From Candidatus Symbiobacter mobilis CR (GTDB lineage: Bacteria > Pseudomonadota > Gammaproteobacteria > Burkholderiales > Burkholderiaceae_C): a stretch of DNA of 64,000 nucleotides. A model generated the notes under the pieces. That model was given only the letters and a program-made list of their open reading frames with translations. It did not search any database and was not told the DNA's origin. The stretch is from assembly GCF_000477435.1 (NCBI RefSeq), contig NC_022576.1, positions 2,914,001 to 2,978,000 of the forward strand, read 5' to 3'. Numbering within the stretch: the stretch's first letter is position 1; every line of letters begins with the position of its first letter. The translations under genes were made by a program, and so were the position numbers. Positions 1 to 9,370 of this stretch are shown here, one piece after another.

Positions 1-79
1 GCGAACCACGTTCGCACGCCTACGACAAACTGGGGATGAACGCATCCCTTTCAAGGGCTATAGGGCGTGGAGCACATGT

Positions 80-107
80 CGAGATATACCCCATGGGGAA
101 TATCTCG
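80..107. promoter_or_regulatory. 28-bp near-perfect palindrome upstream of the PhnD-like gene
   Basis: The arms CGAGATATACCCC and GGGGAATATCTCG are inverted around a central AT, with one mismatched pair. It could be an operator for a dimeric regulator or the hairpin of a terminator for a gene left of the window. No long T-run follows, so an operator is slightly favoured. The rest of 1-262 holds a short direct repeat (ATGCAATTG at about 143-160) and no gene that I can support. Confidence 0.45.
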
Positions 108-262
108 ATTGCCCACAATCGATAGCGGCCCAATAAAACCATGCAATTGCTATGCAATTGGTAGTTAAAAAGGCTATGGGAGTTTTTGGGTTCAGAATAG
201 GGGGTCGTTAAAATTCATTCTTTTTCAAAGCGGCGCGACGCAAGTTTTTGGGGCGTTTACCT

Positions 263-1123
263 ATGCGACTTCTGGCCGTTCTGCTAGGCTTTTCGTGGGC
301 CTGTTGTGCTGTAGCAGCAGATTCCATTCGAGATACCGTTCGAGACTCCATCCGTTTCGCCCCGCTGCCGATGGAAAACCGGGAGACCACGGTCAAGGCG
401 ATGGCGCCGATGGTTCACTACCTTTCGGCGCAGCTCGGCAAACCGGTGGAAATCGTGTATTTCGACCGCAATAGCGACATCGTCGATGCCCTAGTCGTCG
501 GCAAAGTCGATCTGGCGCATGTGGGGTTATTGCCGTATGTGGATAGCCATCAGCGCAACCCGCTCGTCCATCCTCTGATCTTTTTCCGGGAATCCGATGG
601 CAATACCCACTACCGATGCGTGCTGGTCGGGGTCACGACGGGTTCCACCCCCAAGCTGGCGGATGTGCGCGGCAAGCGTATCGGGCTGACGCAGCGCATG
701 TCCACCTGTGGGTACCTGGGAGCCAACGCCATCGTCCGCAAGGAATTGGGCATTCCCTTGGACAAATTCCCCTACAAGTACTTAGGCTCGCATGAAGCCG
801 TCCTGCGTGGCGTGCTGGGGGGGACGGTTGACTATGGCGTAGTCAAGGAAGAATTCGCGAACAAGTACGCCAACCTTGGCGTCACGATTCTGGCCCAGTC
901 GTTGCCTGTCCCATCCTTGGGCATTGCAGGCAACCGCAGGACACTCGGCGATGTGTTGTTCGAACGCATTCGCACGGTGCTGTTGGCTACCCACGCAGCG
1001 GAATACGAGCGCTGGGGCTTGACGATCCGCTATGGCATGGCGGCAGCGTATGACACCGACTTCGACGCATCGCGTTCCTTCGGTGACCCTGCGTCCATCC
1101 CTCCTGAGCCTATATCTCACTAA
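263..1123 (+). CDS. PhnD-like periplasmic phosphate/phosphonate-type substrate-binding protein
   Basis: A 286-residue protein with an N-terminal signal peptide (MRLLAVLLGFSWACCAVAA). Residues from about 30 on match the PhnD/SsuA/TauT-like periplasmic binding fold, with RFAPLPMENRETTV at the start of the mature part and the segment DVRGKRIGLTQRMSTCGYLGA typical of the family. ATG 263 is chosen because it opens the signal peptide; an in-frame TTG at 248 would add five unlikely residues. No transporter permease or ATPase is nearby. The stop overlaps the start of the sensor kinase by one base. This suggests that the protein is the periplasmic ligand receptor of that kinase rather than a nutrient importer, an arrangement known for PhnD-kinase pairs. 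Confidence 0.85.
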   Translation: MRLLAVLLGFSWACCAVAADSIRDTVRDSIRFAPLPMENRETTVKAMAPMVHYLSAQLGKPVEIVYFDRNSDIVDALVVGKVDLAHVGLLPYVDSHQRNPLVHPLIFFRESDGNTHYRCVLVGVTTGSTPKLADVRGKRIGLTQRMSTCGYLGANAIVRKELGIPLDKFPYKYLGSHEAVLRGVLGGTVDYGVVKEEFANKYANLGVTILAQSLPVPSLGIAGNRRTLGDVLFERIRTVLLATHAAEYERWGLTIRYGMAAAYDTDFDASRSFGDPASIPPEPISH

Positions 1124-4100
1124 TGCCGTCATCGGCCCCGCTCCGTTCCCCCGGCTTGCTACGCCGCGTGGGAATCCTTTTTTTGGTGACGGCGGTTGCG
1201 CTGTTTGCATTGGCGTGGCAGTTCACTGGGCAGCAGTACCGTGACGAAAGTAGGCATGTCGCCGCGCAGCACCTCGTTGCGCTCGACGTGGCATACCGTG
1301 CCAGCATCGAGTCCTACCGCCTCGGTGTCGAAACGCATCTGCGCACCCAAATCGACCAGCCTGCGGTAACGGAGCTGCTTGCGCAGGCGCTGGATACCCC
1401 CAATGACCTCATGCCTCCTCTGCGGGCCAAGCTGTACCGGTTGCTTGGCCAGGTCTACGATGTACTGCAACAGGAGGGGGTGCCCAGGCTCCAATTCCAC
1501 CTTGCCGACGACCGCGTGTTTTTGCGATTTCATCAGCCGGAAATGGCCGGCGATGCACTGGAAGCGATTCGTCCCTCGCTGCGCATCGTCCAAGCGGAAC
1601 GGCGTCCTGTATCGGGTCTCGAAGTGGGCAAAACTTTGCCTGCGTACCGGTTCGTTTTTCCCCTCAGCCATGCGGGGCGCTTCGTCGGCAGCGCCGAGCT
1701 TGCCTTGTCTTTCGAGCAGATACACGACCACCTCCGGCTGCTTCTGCGCAGCCCGGACTGTGCGCTGTTTCTGCGCAACGAAGGGTTGCTGGATCGCATT
1801 GCCATGGAGCACCGCGAGAAGTATGTTCCTGCGTCGATCCACCCCAATTTTTTGATTGAAAACCCGCTCGTGTCGCGTATCGTCCGGGACTTCACCCTGT
1901 CGGAACTGGTCGTACGTCTGAATCCGATCCTGCGGCGCGATCCACAGGTGCAGCATGCGATGGCTTCGGGGCAGAGTTTTGCGGTACCCATGCTCCATGA
2001 CGGCCAGGGGTATGCCGTGGCGTTCCTTGCCGTCGCGGACTCGGTCGAGCACAACGTGGGGTACGTCGTTTCCTACTCTTCCGTTCCCGCTTTGGCCACG
2101 CTCCACAAGAGCCTGACGGAAAAGCGCCTGGTCGTGCTACTGCTGTTGAGTGGATTGTTGTGCGCCGGGTGGATGCTGTTGGCCAGCCGGGATCGATTGC
2201 GTGCCGAGATTGGCGAGCGCAGGTATGTCGAAGAGGCCCTGCGTGCGTCGCGGCAGCAGCTTGCGGAGGTGCTCTCCACCATGCCGAGTGCGGTGTTCGT
2301 GGTCGATGCCAACGACGAGATCACGTACCTCAACGCCGAGGCCGAACGCACCTTGGGTTGGCGGGCAAAGGATGCGCTGGGCAAAAAGAGCCACGATCTG
2401 TTCCATAACCGCCGTCGCGACGGGAGCGCCTATCCTTTCATGGAGTGCCCGCTGCATGGGGCAATCACTTTGGGCCAGCGCCGGGAGATGCTCGAAGACT
2501 ACCTCGTTCGCGCCGATGGCAGCTTTGTCCCCGTATGGATCACCTCGTGCCCGTTGATGCATGACGGCACGCCCGGTGGAGCCGTCGTTGCTTTCGGGGG
2601 CATTGCCGAGCGCCTGCAAATTCAAGAAACGTTGCGCAAAGCAAAGGAAGCCGCAGAAAACGCAGACCGTGCCAAGAGCGAGTTCCTTGCGAACATGAGC
2701 CACGAGATCCGCACCCCCATGAACGCGATCATCGGCCTGTCCGACCTCGCGATGGCAATGAACGATCTGGGGCCCAAGCTGCGGGACTACCTGGGGAAGA
2801 TTCATACCTCCTCTCGCGCATTGCTGTCGATCCTCAATGACATCCTGGACTACTCCAAAGTCGAGGCCGGCAAGCTCGAACTCGACGAGACGGCCTTTCG
2901 CGTCGAGGAATTGCTGCTGGGGGTGGGCAATTTGTTTGGTGTCAGCGCGGAGCAAAAGGGCATCGAAATCGTCTTCGAGCTGATGCCCGACGTGCCCCAT
3001 GCGCTAGTGGGCGATTCCCTGCGGCTAAGCCAGATCCTCAATAACCTCGTTGGCAATGCAGTCAAGTTCACGGAAGCCGGGGAAATCCTCGTTCGCATTG
3101 GCATCGAAGAGCGGTTGGACAACGGTCGTGTCACCTTGGAATGGAGCGTGCGCGATACCGGGATTGGAATGACCGCAGAACAGGTGGCGCGCCTGTTTCA
3201 GCCTTTTACGCAGGCCGATGGTTCCATTACGCGCCGCTACGGTGGAACGGGGCTGGGGTTGACCATCTGCCATCGTCTGGTCACTGCGATGGGAGGAACG
3301 ATCCGTGTAGACAGCCATCCTGGCGCTGGAAGCCGCTTTGCATTCACCCTGACCTTCCCGATAGCCACCGAGGTGCCGAACGAACGGCCTTCCTCGGAAT
3401 TGCAGGGGTTGCGGGTGCTGGTCGTCGACGACTTGGCTACATCCCGGCATATCCTTGCGGAGATCCTGAAGTCTTGGGGTTTTCCCGTCACGCAAGCTGC
3501 ATCGGGGGAGGCCGCCGTGGAAGCCTTCGTACAGGCCGCAGAAGATCCGTCCACCGCGTTCGAACTCGTCTTGCTGGACTGGCAGATGCCTGGCATGGAT
3601 GGGGTGGCTGTCGCCAGCCGTTTGCGCGCAGTGCAGCAAGAGCGTGCATTGCCCCCCGTATCGATGGTGCTGATGGTGACTCCTTTGCGCCGGGATGTTC
3701 TGGCGCAGCAGGCGCAGGGGGTTGAAATCGATGCCGTGCTGACCAAACCGGTGACAGCATCGGGGCTGTTCGACACGATCATCGGGTTGCAAGGTGAGCA
3801 ATGGATTCCCGCTTCCTCCTCGCAGCACGTGGAATGGTTCGACTTGGCAAAGCCCATCCATGGCGCGCGCGTACTCGTCGTCGAAGACAACGACATCAAT
3901 CAAGCCGTTGCGCGGGAACTGCTGGAACGCATGGGGCTGATCGTGCATGTGGCTGCCAATGGGCGGCATGCGCTCGATTGCCTGGGCAAAGAGGCCTACG
4001 ACGTCGTGCTGATGGACTTGCAAATGCCAGTGATGGATGGTGTCGAAGCCACGCGGCGGATTCGGGTTCGCCCGGAATTCGCCCATTTGCCCGTCATCGC

Positions 4101-4980
4101 AATGACCGCAGCCGTCATGCCGAGGGATCGGGCTGCCTGCACCGAGGCAGGCATGAACGATCACGTTGGCAAACCCATCGACCCGAAGGAACTGCTGCGC
4201 GTGCTGTTGCGGTGGGTGCAGGTGGAAACGCCAGCCCTGCCGATGCGCAAGGCCCCTGCGCCGGTGGAACCAATCGTGATGTTGCCCTCTACCCTTCCTG
4301 GGTTTGACATCAGTCAGGCATTGGCGTTGCTGGGGGGAAACCGGGCGATGTTCCGGCGATTGGCTCTCCAATTTGGAGAGCAATTTGCCGATGCATCCCG
4401 AAGGATCGTCGGGTACATCGACAACGGAAACTTGCAGGAGGCCTCCGTGCTCGCACACAAGCTGGCCGGAACGGGGGGCAACCTTGGCGCGATGGGACTG
4501 CAACAGGCTGCGCGCAGGCTGGAAGCCAAGCTTGACGCCTTGCGCCTTGCCGAGGCCCCGCAGACCGGGCCGGTGGACGAGTTGTGCGCCAGGGAGCGGG
4601 TCGACTTTCAGACGGCGTTTGCACAGGCGATGCAGTCGATTGCTGTGTTGCGCGCCATGCCTGCCGCCGCCATGCACCCCGCCGAATTCTTTTGCGACCG
4701 GTGCCAATGGCACAAGGCGCGCGAGCTGATCGTGCGCATGCTGGGGATGCTGGACAACGCCGAATTCATCCCTAGCGAGATGCTGGCGGAGATGCGCGAG
4801 TGCATGGCGTGTACCCCCATGTTGCAGCAGATGGACGCGCTGAGCCGTCGTCTCGACGCTTTCGACTACACCGAGGCGCTGACGTTGTTGCAGGGGCTGG
4901 TGTGCCGTGAGGGGCACGATTTGGGCAACAAAGGCGCCGTGGCTAACAAAGGCGATACGGACAACACGCCGCAGTCATGA
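1123..4980 (+). CDS. Hybrid sensor histidine kinase (PAS, HisKA, HATPase, two REC, Hpt)
   Basis: A 1285-residue inner-membrane phosphorelay kinase. Transmembrane helices lie at about 15-34 and 333-351 and enclose a periplasmic sensing region. A PAS domain follows (about 375-490). The HisKA domain has the phosphoacceptor His527 (MSHEIRTPMNAIIG) and the HATPase domain the G boxes DTGIGM and GGTGLGL. Two receiver domains carry Asp819 (LLDWQMPGMDG) and Asp965 (LMDLQMPVMDG). A C-terminal Hpt domain has His1112 (LAHKLAGTGG). It overlaps the PhnD-like gene upstream and the diguanylate cyclase downstream (ATGA, 4 bp), so the three form one operon. Inferred flow: PhnD-type ligand receptor to kinase to REC-GGDEF output. 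Confidence 0.95.
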   Translation: MPSSAPLRSPGLLRRVGILFLVTAVALFALAWQFTGQQYRDESRHVAAQHLVALDVAYRASIESYRLGVETHLRTQIDQPAVTELLAQALDTPNDLMPPLRAKLYRLLGQVYDVLQQEGVPRLQFHLADDRVFLRFHQPEMAGDALEAIRPSLRIVQAERRPVSGLEVGKTLPAYRFVFPLSHAGRFVGSAELALSFEQIHDHLRLLLRSPDCALFLRNEGLLDRIAMEHREKYVPASIHPNFLIENPLVSRIVRDFTLSELVVRLNPILRRDPQVQHAMASGQSFAVPMLHDGQGYAVAFLAVADSVEHNVGYVVSYSSVPALATLHKSLTEKRLVVLLLLSGLLCAGWMLLASRDRLRAEIGERRYVEEALRASRQQLAEVLSTMPSAVFVVDANDEITYLNAEAERTLGWRAKDALGKKSHDLFHNRRRDGSAYPFMECPLHGAITLGQRREMLEDYLVRADGSFVPVWITSCPLMHDGTPGGAVVAFGGIAERLQIQETLRKAKEAAENADRAKSEFLANMSHEIRTPMNAIIGLSDLAMAMNDLGPKLRDYLGKIHTSSRALLSILNDILDYSKVEAGKLELDETAFRVEELLLGVGNLFGVSAEQKGIEIVFELMPDVPHALVGDSLRLSQILNNLVGNAVKFTEAGEILVRIGIEERLDNGRVTLEWSVRDTGIGMTAEQVARLFQPFTQADGSITRRYGGTGLGLTICHRLVTAMGGTIRVDSHPGAGSRFAFTLTFPIATEVPNERPSSELQGLRVLVVDDLATSRHILAEILKSWGFPVTQAASGEAAVEAFVQAAEDPSTAFELVLLDWQMPGMDGVAVASRLRAVQQERALPPVSMVLMVTPLRRDVLAQQAQGVEIDAVLTKPVTASGLFDTIIGLQGEQWIPASSSQHVEWFDLAKPIHGARVLVVEDNDINQAVARELLERMGLIVHVAANGRHALDCLGKEAYDVVLMDLQMPVMDGVEATRRIRVRPEFAHLPVIAMTAAVMPRDRAACTEAGMNDHVGKPIDPKELLRVLLRWVQVETPALPMRKAPAPVEPIVMLPSTLPGFDISQALALLGGNRAMFRRLALQFGEQFADASRRIVGYIDNGNLQEASVLAHKLAGTGGNLGAMGLQQAARRLEAKLDALRLAEAPQTGPVDELCARERVDFQTAFAQAMQSIAVLRAMPAAAMHPAEFFCDRCQWHKARELIVRMLGMLDNAEFIPSEMLAEMRECMACTPMLQQMDALSRRLDAFDYTEALTLLQGLVCREGHDLGNKGAVANKGDTDNTPQS

Positions 4981-5921
4981 ACGAATCGCCACCTCTTCCC
5001 GTCGTCCTGATCGTCGACGACGTGCCCGCCAACATTCGCGTGCTGGCGGAAGCATTGCGCCCGCAGTACAGGGTGCAGGTCGCCACCAGCGGGCAGGGCG
5101 CGCTCGATGTGATTGCCAGGCAGGGGGTGCCGGATCTGGTGTTGCTCGACATCATGATGCCGGACATGGACGGGTACGAGGTTTGCCGTCGTCTCAAACA
5201 GGAGTCTGCCACGGTGGGGGTACCCGTGGTTTTCGTCACCGCGCGTACAGACTTGGTCGATGAGGAACTCGGGTTGCGGTTGGGGGCGGTGGACTACATC
5301 ACCAAGCCTTTCCATATCCCCGTTGTGTTGGCGCGGGTGCGCAACCACATTGCGCTCAAACAGAAGGCCGATTTGCTAGAAAAGTTTGCGTTGCTTGATG
5401 GGTTGACCAACATCCCGAACCGTCGCAGCTTCGATGAAAGCCTGGATCGGGAGTGGAAGCGTGCGCAGCGTGCATCCCAGGCGCTGGGGCTGATCATGAT
5501 CGACATCGACCACTTCAAGCGGTACAACGATCGCTTGGGCCATGGCGCCGGGGACGATTGCCTGCGCACGGTCGCTTCTACCTTGGCTGCGGCATGTACC
5601 CGGCCTGGCGACATCGTCGCGCGGTATGGGGGAGAAGAATTTGTCGTGTTGCTTCCCGATACGGGGGAGGAAGGGGTGGCGCTGATTGCCGAGCGGTTGC
5701 GCAAACAAATCGAAGATTTGCGCATTCCCCATGCCTGCCCGGACGTTGCAGTGTGGGTCACTATCAGTCTGGGGGCGGAAAGCATCGTTCCGCATGTGGG
5801 CGATTCGCCTTTTGCGTTGCTCGACGGTGCCGATCGTCGGCTGTACACCGCGAAGAGCGATGGCAGGAACTGCGTTTGCAGCGCATGGAGTGGCGTTGCG
5901 CAAAGGAGTGGTGCATTTTGA
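4977..5921 (+). CDS. REC-GGDEF diguanylate cyclase response regulator
   Basis: A 314-residue cytoplasmic response regulator that makes cyclic di-GMP from two GTP. The N-terminal receiver has acidic residues in LIVDDVPAN, phosphoacceptor Asp58 (LLDIMMPDMDG) and the conserved Lys in YITKPF. The GGDEF domain starts at about residue 135 (DGLTNIPNRRSFD). Its active site is GGEEF at 218-222, and an RxxD product-inhibition site (RPGD, 209-212) sits five residues before it. The start overlaps the kinase stop by 4 bp, so this is very probably the cognate output of that kinase. It lacks any DNA-binding domain. Confidence 0.95.
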   Translation: MNESPPLPVVLIVDDVPANIRVLAEALRPQYRVQVATSGQGALDVIARQGVPDLVLLDIMMPDMDGYEVCRRLKQESATVGVPVVFVTARTDLVDEELGLRLGAVDYITKPFHIPVVLARVRNHIALKQKADLLEKFALLDGLTNIPNRRSFDESLDREWKRAQRASQALGLIMIDIDHFKRYNDRLGHGAGDDCLRTVASTLAAACTRPGDIVARYGGEEFVVLLPDTGEEGVALIAERLRKQIEDLRIPHACPDVAVWVTISLGAESIVPHVGDSPFALLDGADRRLYTAKSDGRNCVCSAWSGVAQRSGAF

Positions 5922-8311
5922 AAGGACGATTCCGCAAACGGTCGGCCCTCGTCATGGAGTGGGCGTGGATCGCCTGTGTTGGCGCATGGGCGTTGTTGCC
6001 GATGCATTCGGCGCAGGCTTTGATGTTGGGGGAAGTGCGAGGGGCAGCGATATTGGGCCGCCCACTCGACATTACCGTGCAGGTGCAGCGTGCCCCGGGG
6101 GAAGAGATCGCCACGGAATGTTTCTCGGTCGATCTGTACTTTGCCGAGGCACGGCAGCAGCTCCCGAAGGTTTCCGTCGTTTCTTCCGGCGCAGCGGCGG
6201 GGTCTGTGCGTATCCGTTCCGTGGAGGCGGTCAACGAACCGGTGGTCACGGTGTTGCTTGCAGCAGCATGCGGAACGGGGGCGATGCGGCGGTACATCTT
6301 GCTTTCGGATATTCCGGCAGTGCCTGCAACGTCCCCTGTGAAGGTGGCGCTCGCTCCCGCACCGGTTGCTACTGCTGTTGCGACCGTGGCCCCAGCCAGT
6401 GCCGCCCAAGAGACGCTCTTCCTCGTGTTGCCGGAAGGTCGGCCTGCCAGCGCAGCGGTCGTCCCGGCAGCACCGGACGAGCAGCCCGTCCGGCGTACAC
6501 GCCGCAAACCTGCGCAGGCAACGCCTGCCGCCGTATCGGCAACCCCAGAGACATCGGCTTCCCCAACCTCCCACCCAGCGCAGACGGCACAGCCCGCATC
6601 GCAACGCAAAGGGGCTAAGGGCGCGCGCGCTGTGTTGCGGCTCGACCCCCTGGGAGTGTTCTCGGATCGGGTTGGCACCCTGGATTCGCCGATGTCTTTT
6701 TCCCCGACAGAAGATACCCTGCTCCACGCCAAACAGATCGCCGTCTTGCAAGATGAGATGCGGATGCTGCGTGCCTTGCGCAGCGCGGACCAGGCGCAAA
6801 TCGAACAGCTTCGCACAGATCTTGTACTGTTGCAGCGCGGGGGGGCACCAACCTCGTTGTCGGCCTCGTTGTCGAATTTCTCAGGCTGGGCGCGTGCGGC
6901 GTTGTGGTCTTTGTTACTGCTGACGGTGTTGGGGGGAGCGTGGTACTGGCGCACCCGTAGTGGACGGTACAGCGCGTGGTGGCATGGTGCCCCTGACTTT
7001 GGCGACCTCGCGACGATCTTCCACCCCCGCGCTGCGGAGGCCGAACCATTCCCCTTCGCTGGGGCGACGGTAGATACCCAGGTGCCGCAAACCGTTGCCG
7101 AGATGCCATCGGGAAGCCCCCTGGAGTCGGCTGCTGCACCAGGCCTCAAGCCAGAACCGGCACCGACAGTTTCCCCACAGCCGCATAGCGCGGAGCCTAC
7201 GCTTGCCGTGGCGCGTCCGCAGCCTCCTGCCGCCATCGAAGAGCATCGCCTGACCTCGGAATACATCCTCGACATCCGCCAGCAGGCTGATTTCTTTGTA
7301 TCCCTGGGGCAGTCGGAGCGCGCCATCGACATCCTCGTTCAGCAAATTCACGGCAATCCGGATCCCGATCCCCTGGTATATCTGGATTTGTTCGGGCTGT
7401 ATCACTCCCTGGGCGCCAAGGCGGACTTCGCCATGGAAGCGGCGTCCTTTGCACAGCACTTCCACTGCAAACTGCCAGACTTTGCCGAGTTCGATGCAGA
7501 AGGGAAGGGGTTGGAGTCGTATCCCGAAGTCTTGTCCAAGATCGTTCGGTTGTGGCCCAACCAAGGTGTGATGGACTTTTTGGATCACTGCATCTACCGC
7601 GCCACCGGCAATGGGTTGGAATCTTTTGCGCTGGGCGCTTTTCGGGAATTGCTCACCTTGCGTGCGTTGGCGGAAGGCTTAAGCCATGGGGAAGGGCGGG
7701 GAGCAGAAACGCCCGTCGAGTCGATGATGGAGCGGACGATTCCCTTGCATGTGCATGCGAGCGCCGAACGCCCCCCTCTCGATTTCCACAAGGCGCCGTC
7801 CATGCCGGAGGGGGGGATGACCGCTGTACAGCCCACCGGCTCGCACGCTCCAGCCGCTTCGGAGGTCCACCTTATTCCCGCAGTCGAACAAGCCGCCAAG
7901 GCCGCACGCGACCCTGGGCTGATGTTCTCGTTGGAAGACACCCCGGCGCAGCCTTTGCCTGCCATCTCCCATCACGTAGGTGGGGTAGAGCCGGAGCCTG
8001 CACCCGAAGCAGAAGCGCCTCCCCCGGGGCTTAGTCTGTTTGCAGCGTTGCCGAACTCTTTCTTTGATGTGGAAGAGGAACCAGTGCCCCAGGCCCCCGC
8101 CCCGGCAGACATTGCGCTCCTCTTTGCCAAGGAGACAGCGGACATGGCGCCGACTGCACCATCGTCTTCCACAGCGTCACTCTTGTCGATCACCCAACCC
8201 ACGGAAGAAACCCCTTCGCGGATGCTCGATCTCGATTTCTCGCACCTGACCGCAGAAGCCGAGGATCGCGTTCCCCCCAAGCCGACCTACGCGCAGCGCA
8301 AATTGCGGTAG
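5918..8311 (+). CDS. FimV-like membrane protein with coiled coil and C-terminal FimV/TPR region
   Basis: About 797 residues if it starts at TTG 5918, which overlaps the cyclase stop and has AAAGGAG about ten bases upstream; ATG 5954 is the alternative. A signal-like segment (MEWAWIACVGAWALLPMHSAQA) precedes a FimV/LysM-like N-terminal domain (LGEVRGAAILGRPLDITVQV). A long Pro/Ala-rich low-complexity stretch, a coiled coil (about 250-300) and one transmembrane helix (ALWSLLLLTVLGGAWYW) follow. The C-terminal part has TPR-like helices (YILDIRQQADFFVSLGQSERA) and an acidic Pro-rich tail. FimV proteins are peptidoglycan-linked polar hubs controlling type IV pili and cAMP or c-di-GMP signalling. 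Its place after a diguanylate cyclase fits that role, but the exact function here is inferred. Confidence 0.8.
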   Translation: MKGRFRKRSALVMEWAWIACVGAWALLPMHSAQALMLGEVRGAAILGRPLDITVQVQRAPGEEIATECFSVDLYFAEARQQLPKVSVVSSGAAAGSVRIRSVEAVNEPVVTVLLAAACGTGAMRRYILLSDIPAVPATSPVKVALAPAPVATAVATVAPASAAQETLFLVLPEGRPASAAVVPAAPDEQPVRRTRRKPAQATPAAVSATPETSASPTSHPAQTAQPASQRKGAKGARAVLRLDPLGVFSDRVGTLDSPMSFSPTEDTLLHAKQIAVLQDEMRMLRALRSADQAQIEQLRTDLVLLQRGGAPTSLSASLSNFSGWARAALWSLLLLTVLGGAWYWRTRSGRYSAWWHGAPDFGDLATIFHPRAAEAEPFPFAGATVDTQVPQTVAEMPSGSPLESAAAPGLKPEPAPTVSPQPHSAEPTLAVARPQPPAAIEEHRLTSEYILDIRQQADFFVSLGQSERAIDILVQQIHGNPDPDPLVYLDLFGLYHSLGAKADFAMEAASFAQHFHCKLPDFAEFDAEGKGLESYPEVLSKIVRLWPNQGVMDFLDHCIYRATGNGLESFALGAFRELLTLRALAEGLSHGEGRGAETPVESMMERTIPLHVHASAERPPLDFHKAPSMPEGGMTAVQPTGSHAPAASEVHLIPAVEQAAKAARDPGLMFSLEDTPAQPLPAISHHVGGVEPEPAPEAEAPPPGLSLFAALPNSFFDVEEEPVPQAPAPADIALLFAKETADMAPTAPSSSTASLLSITQPTEETPSRMLDLDFSHLTAEAEDRVPPKPTYAQRKLR

Positions 8312-8325
8312 GGGAGATGTTGGGT

Positions 8326-9369
8326 TTACAGGAATCGTCCGGGAAGTTTTTGCCCGCAGTGGGGGCAGGTGCCGTCGGCTGCCACGGCATTGCGGACGAC
8401 GGCAAAGCCCTCGCGAACCAGCAACTCGGCATCGCAACGCGGGCAATGCGTCGTGTGCCCCCTACCGCCACGCACATTGCCTTGGTAGACGAAAGACAGC
8501 CCTTGCGAGAGGGCGATGTCGTGGCAGCGTTCCAGCGTATCGCGGGGCGTCGGCGCAATGTCGCGCAGACGATGGTTGGGGTGAAAGGCGCTCCAGTGCA
8601 GGGGAACATCCGTGCCCAGTTCGCCAGCGATCCAGCGACATAGTTCCGTGACTTCGGCGGGGGAATCGTTGTATCCCGGGATCAGCAGCGTCGTGATTTC
8701 CAACCAGACCGACGTGTGATGGCGCAGGTAGCGCAGCGTATCGAGCACGGGTTGCAGATGCGCTCCGGTCAACCGGTAGTAAAAGTCCTCGCGGAAGGAC
8801 TTGAGGTCTACGTTGGCGGCGTCGATCCGTGCAAAAAATTCCTCCCTGGCCGGTGGCTGGATGTAGCCCGCAGTCACGGCGACGGTGGCAATGCCCAGCG
8901 CATGGCAGGCATCGGCCACGTCCATCGCGTACTCGGCAAAGATCACCGGCTCGTTGTACGTGAAGGCCACGCTGCGGCACCCTGCGTGTTGCGCAGCGAG
9001 CGCGACAGCCTGGGGCGTAGCGCTGGCCACCATGCGGGATAAGTCTTTGGCTTTGCTCAGCCCCCAGTTTTGGCAAAACTTGCACGCCAGGTTGCAGCCC
9101 ACGGTACCGAAGGACAGGACATCGCTGCCAGGGTGGAAGTGGTAGAGCGGTTTTTTTTCGATGGGGTCTACGCACAAGCCGGAAGCACGGCCGTAGGCGT
9201 GCAGAACGAGCTGGTCCCCCACCCGCCCACGAACGAGGCAGGCGCCGTGTTGCCCTGGATGCAGCTTGCATTCCCGGGGGCACAGCCCGCACTGGAGTCT
9301 GCCGTCGTCAAGCATGCGCCCATAGAGCGCGGGGTGCGGCGTAAGGTTCGAGGCCGTCACGCGATCCAC
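8326..9369 (-). CDS. amrS: AmmeMemoRadiSam system radical SAM enzyme
   Basis: A radical SAM protein of about 347 residues. The cluster-binding motif is CNLACKFC, preceded by a cysteine-rich N-terminal section (CGLCPRECKLHPGQHGAC). The C-terminus ends with a zinc-finger-like CPRCDAELL...CPHCG pair. GTG 9369 directly follows the stop of the upstream gene; GTG 9360 is the other candidate, and the extra upstream residues of the open frame lie inside the neighbouring gene and are unlikely. The family always travels with MEMO- and AMMECR1-domain proteins, as it does here, but its biochemical reaction is unknown. Confidence 0.88.
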   Translation of the reverse strand: MDRVTASNLTPHPALYGRMLDDGRLQCGLCPRECKLHPGQHGACLVRGRVGDQLVLHAYGRASGLCVDPIEKKPLYHFHPGSDVLSFGTVGCNLACKFCQNWGLSKAKDLSRMVASATPQAVALAAQHAGCRSVAFTYNEPVIFAEYAMDVADACHALGIATVAVTAGYIQPPAREEFFARIDAANVDLKSFREDFYYRLTGAHLQPVLDTLRYLRHHTSVWLEITTLLIPGYNDSPAEVTELCRWIAGELGTDVPLHWSAFHPNHRLRDIAPTPRDTLERCHDIALSQGLSFVYQGNVRGGRGHTTHCPRCDAELLVREGFAVVRNAVAADGTCPHCGQKLPGRFL

Positions 9370-9370
9370 T

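Noticed and set aside
3025..4917. Long open frame on the minus strand of the sensor kinase
   Set aside because: It lies wholly inside a well-supported kinase gene, has no recognisable domain, and is explained by high GC content.
5294..7332. Long minus-strand open frames across the cyclase and FimV-like genes
   Set aside because: Compositional shadows; low-complexity Arg/Cys-rich translations without domains or ribosome sites.
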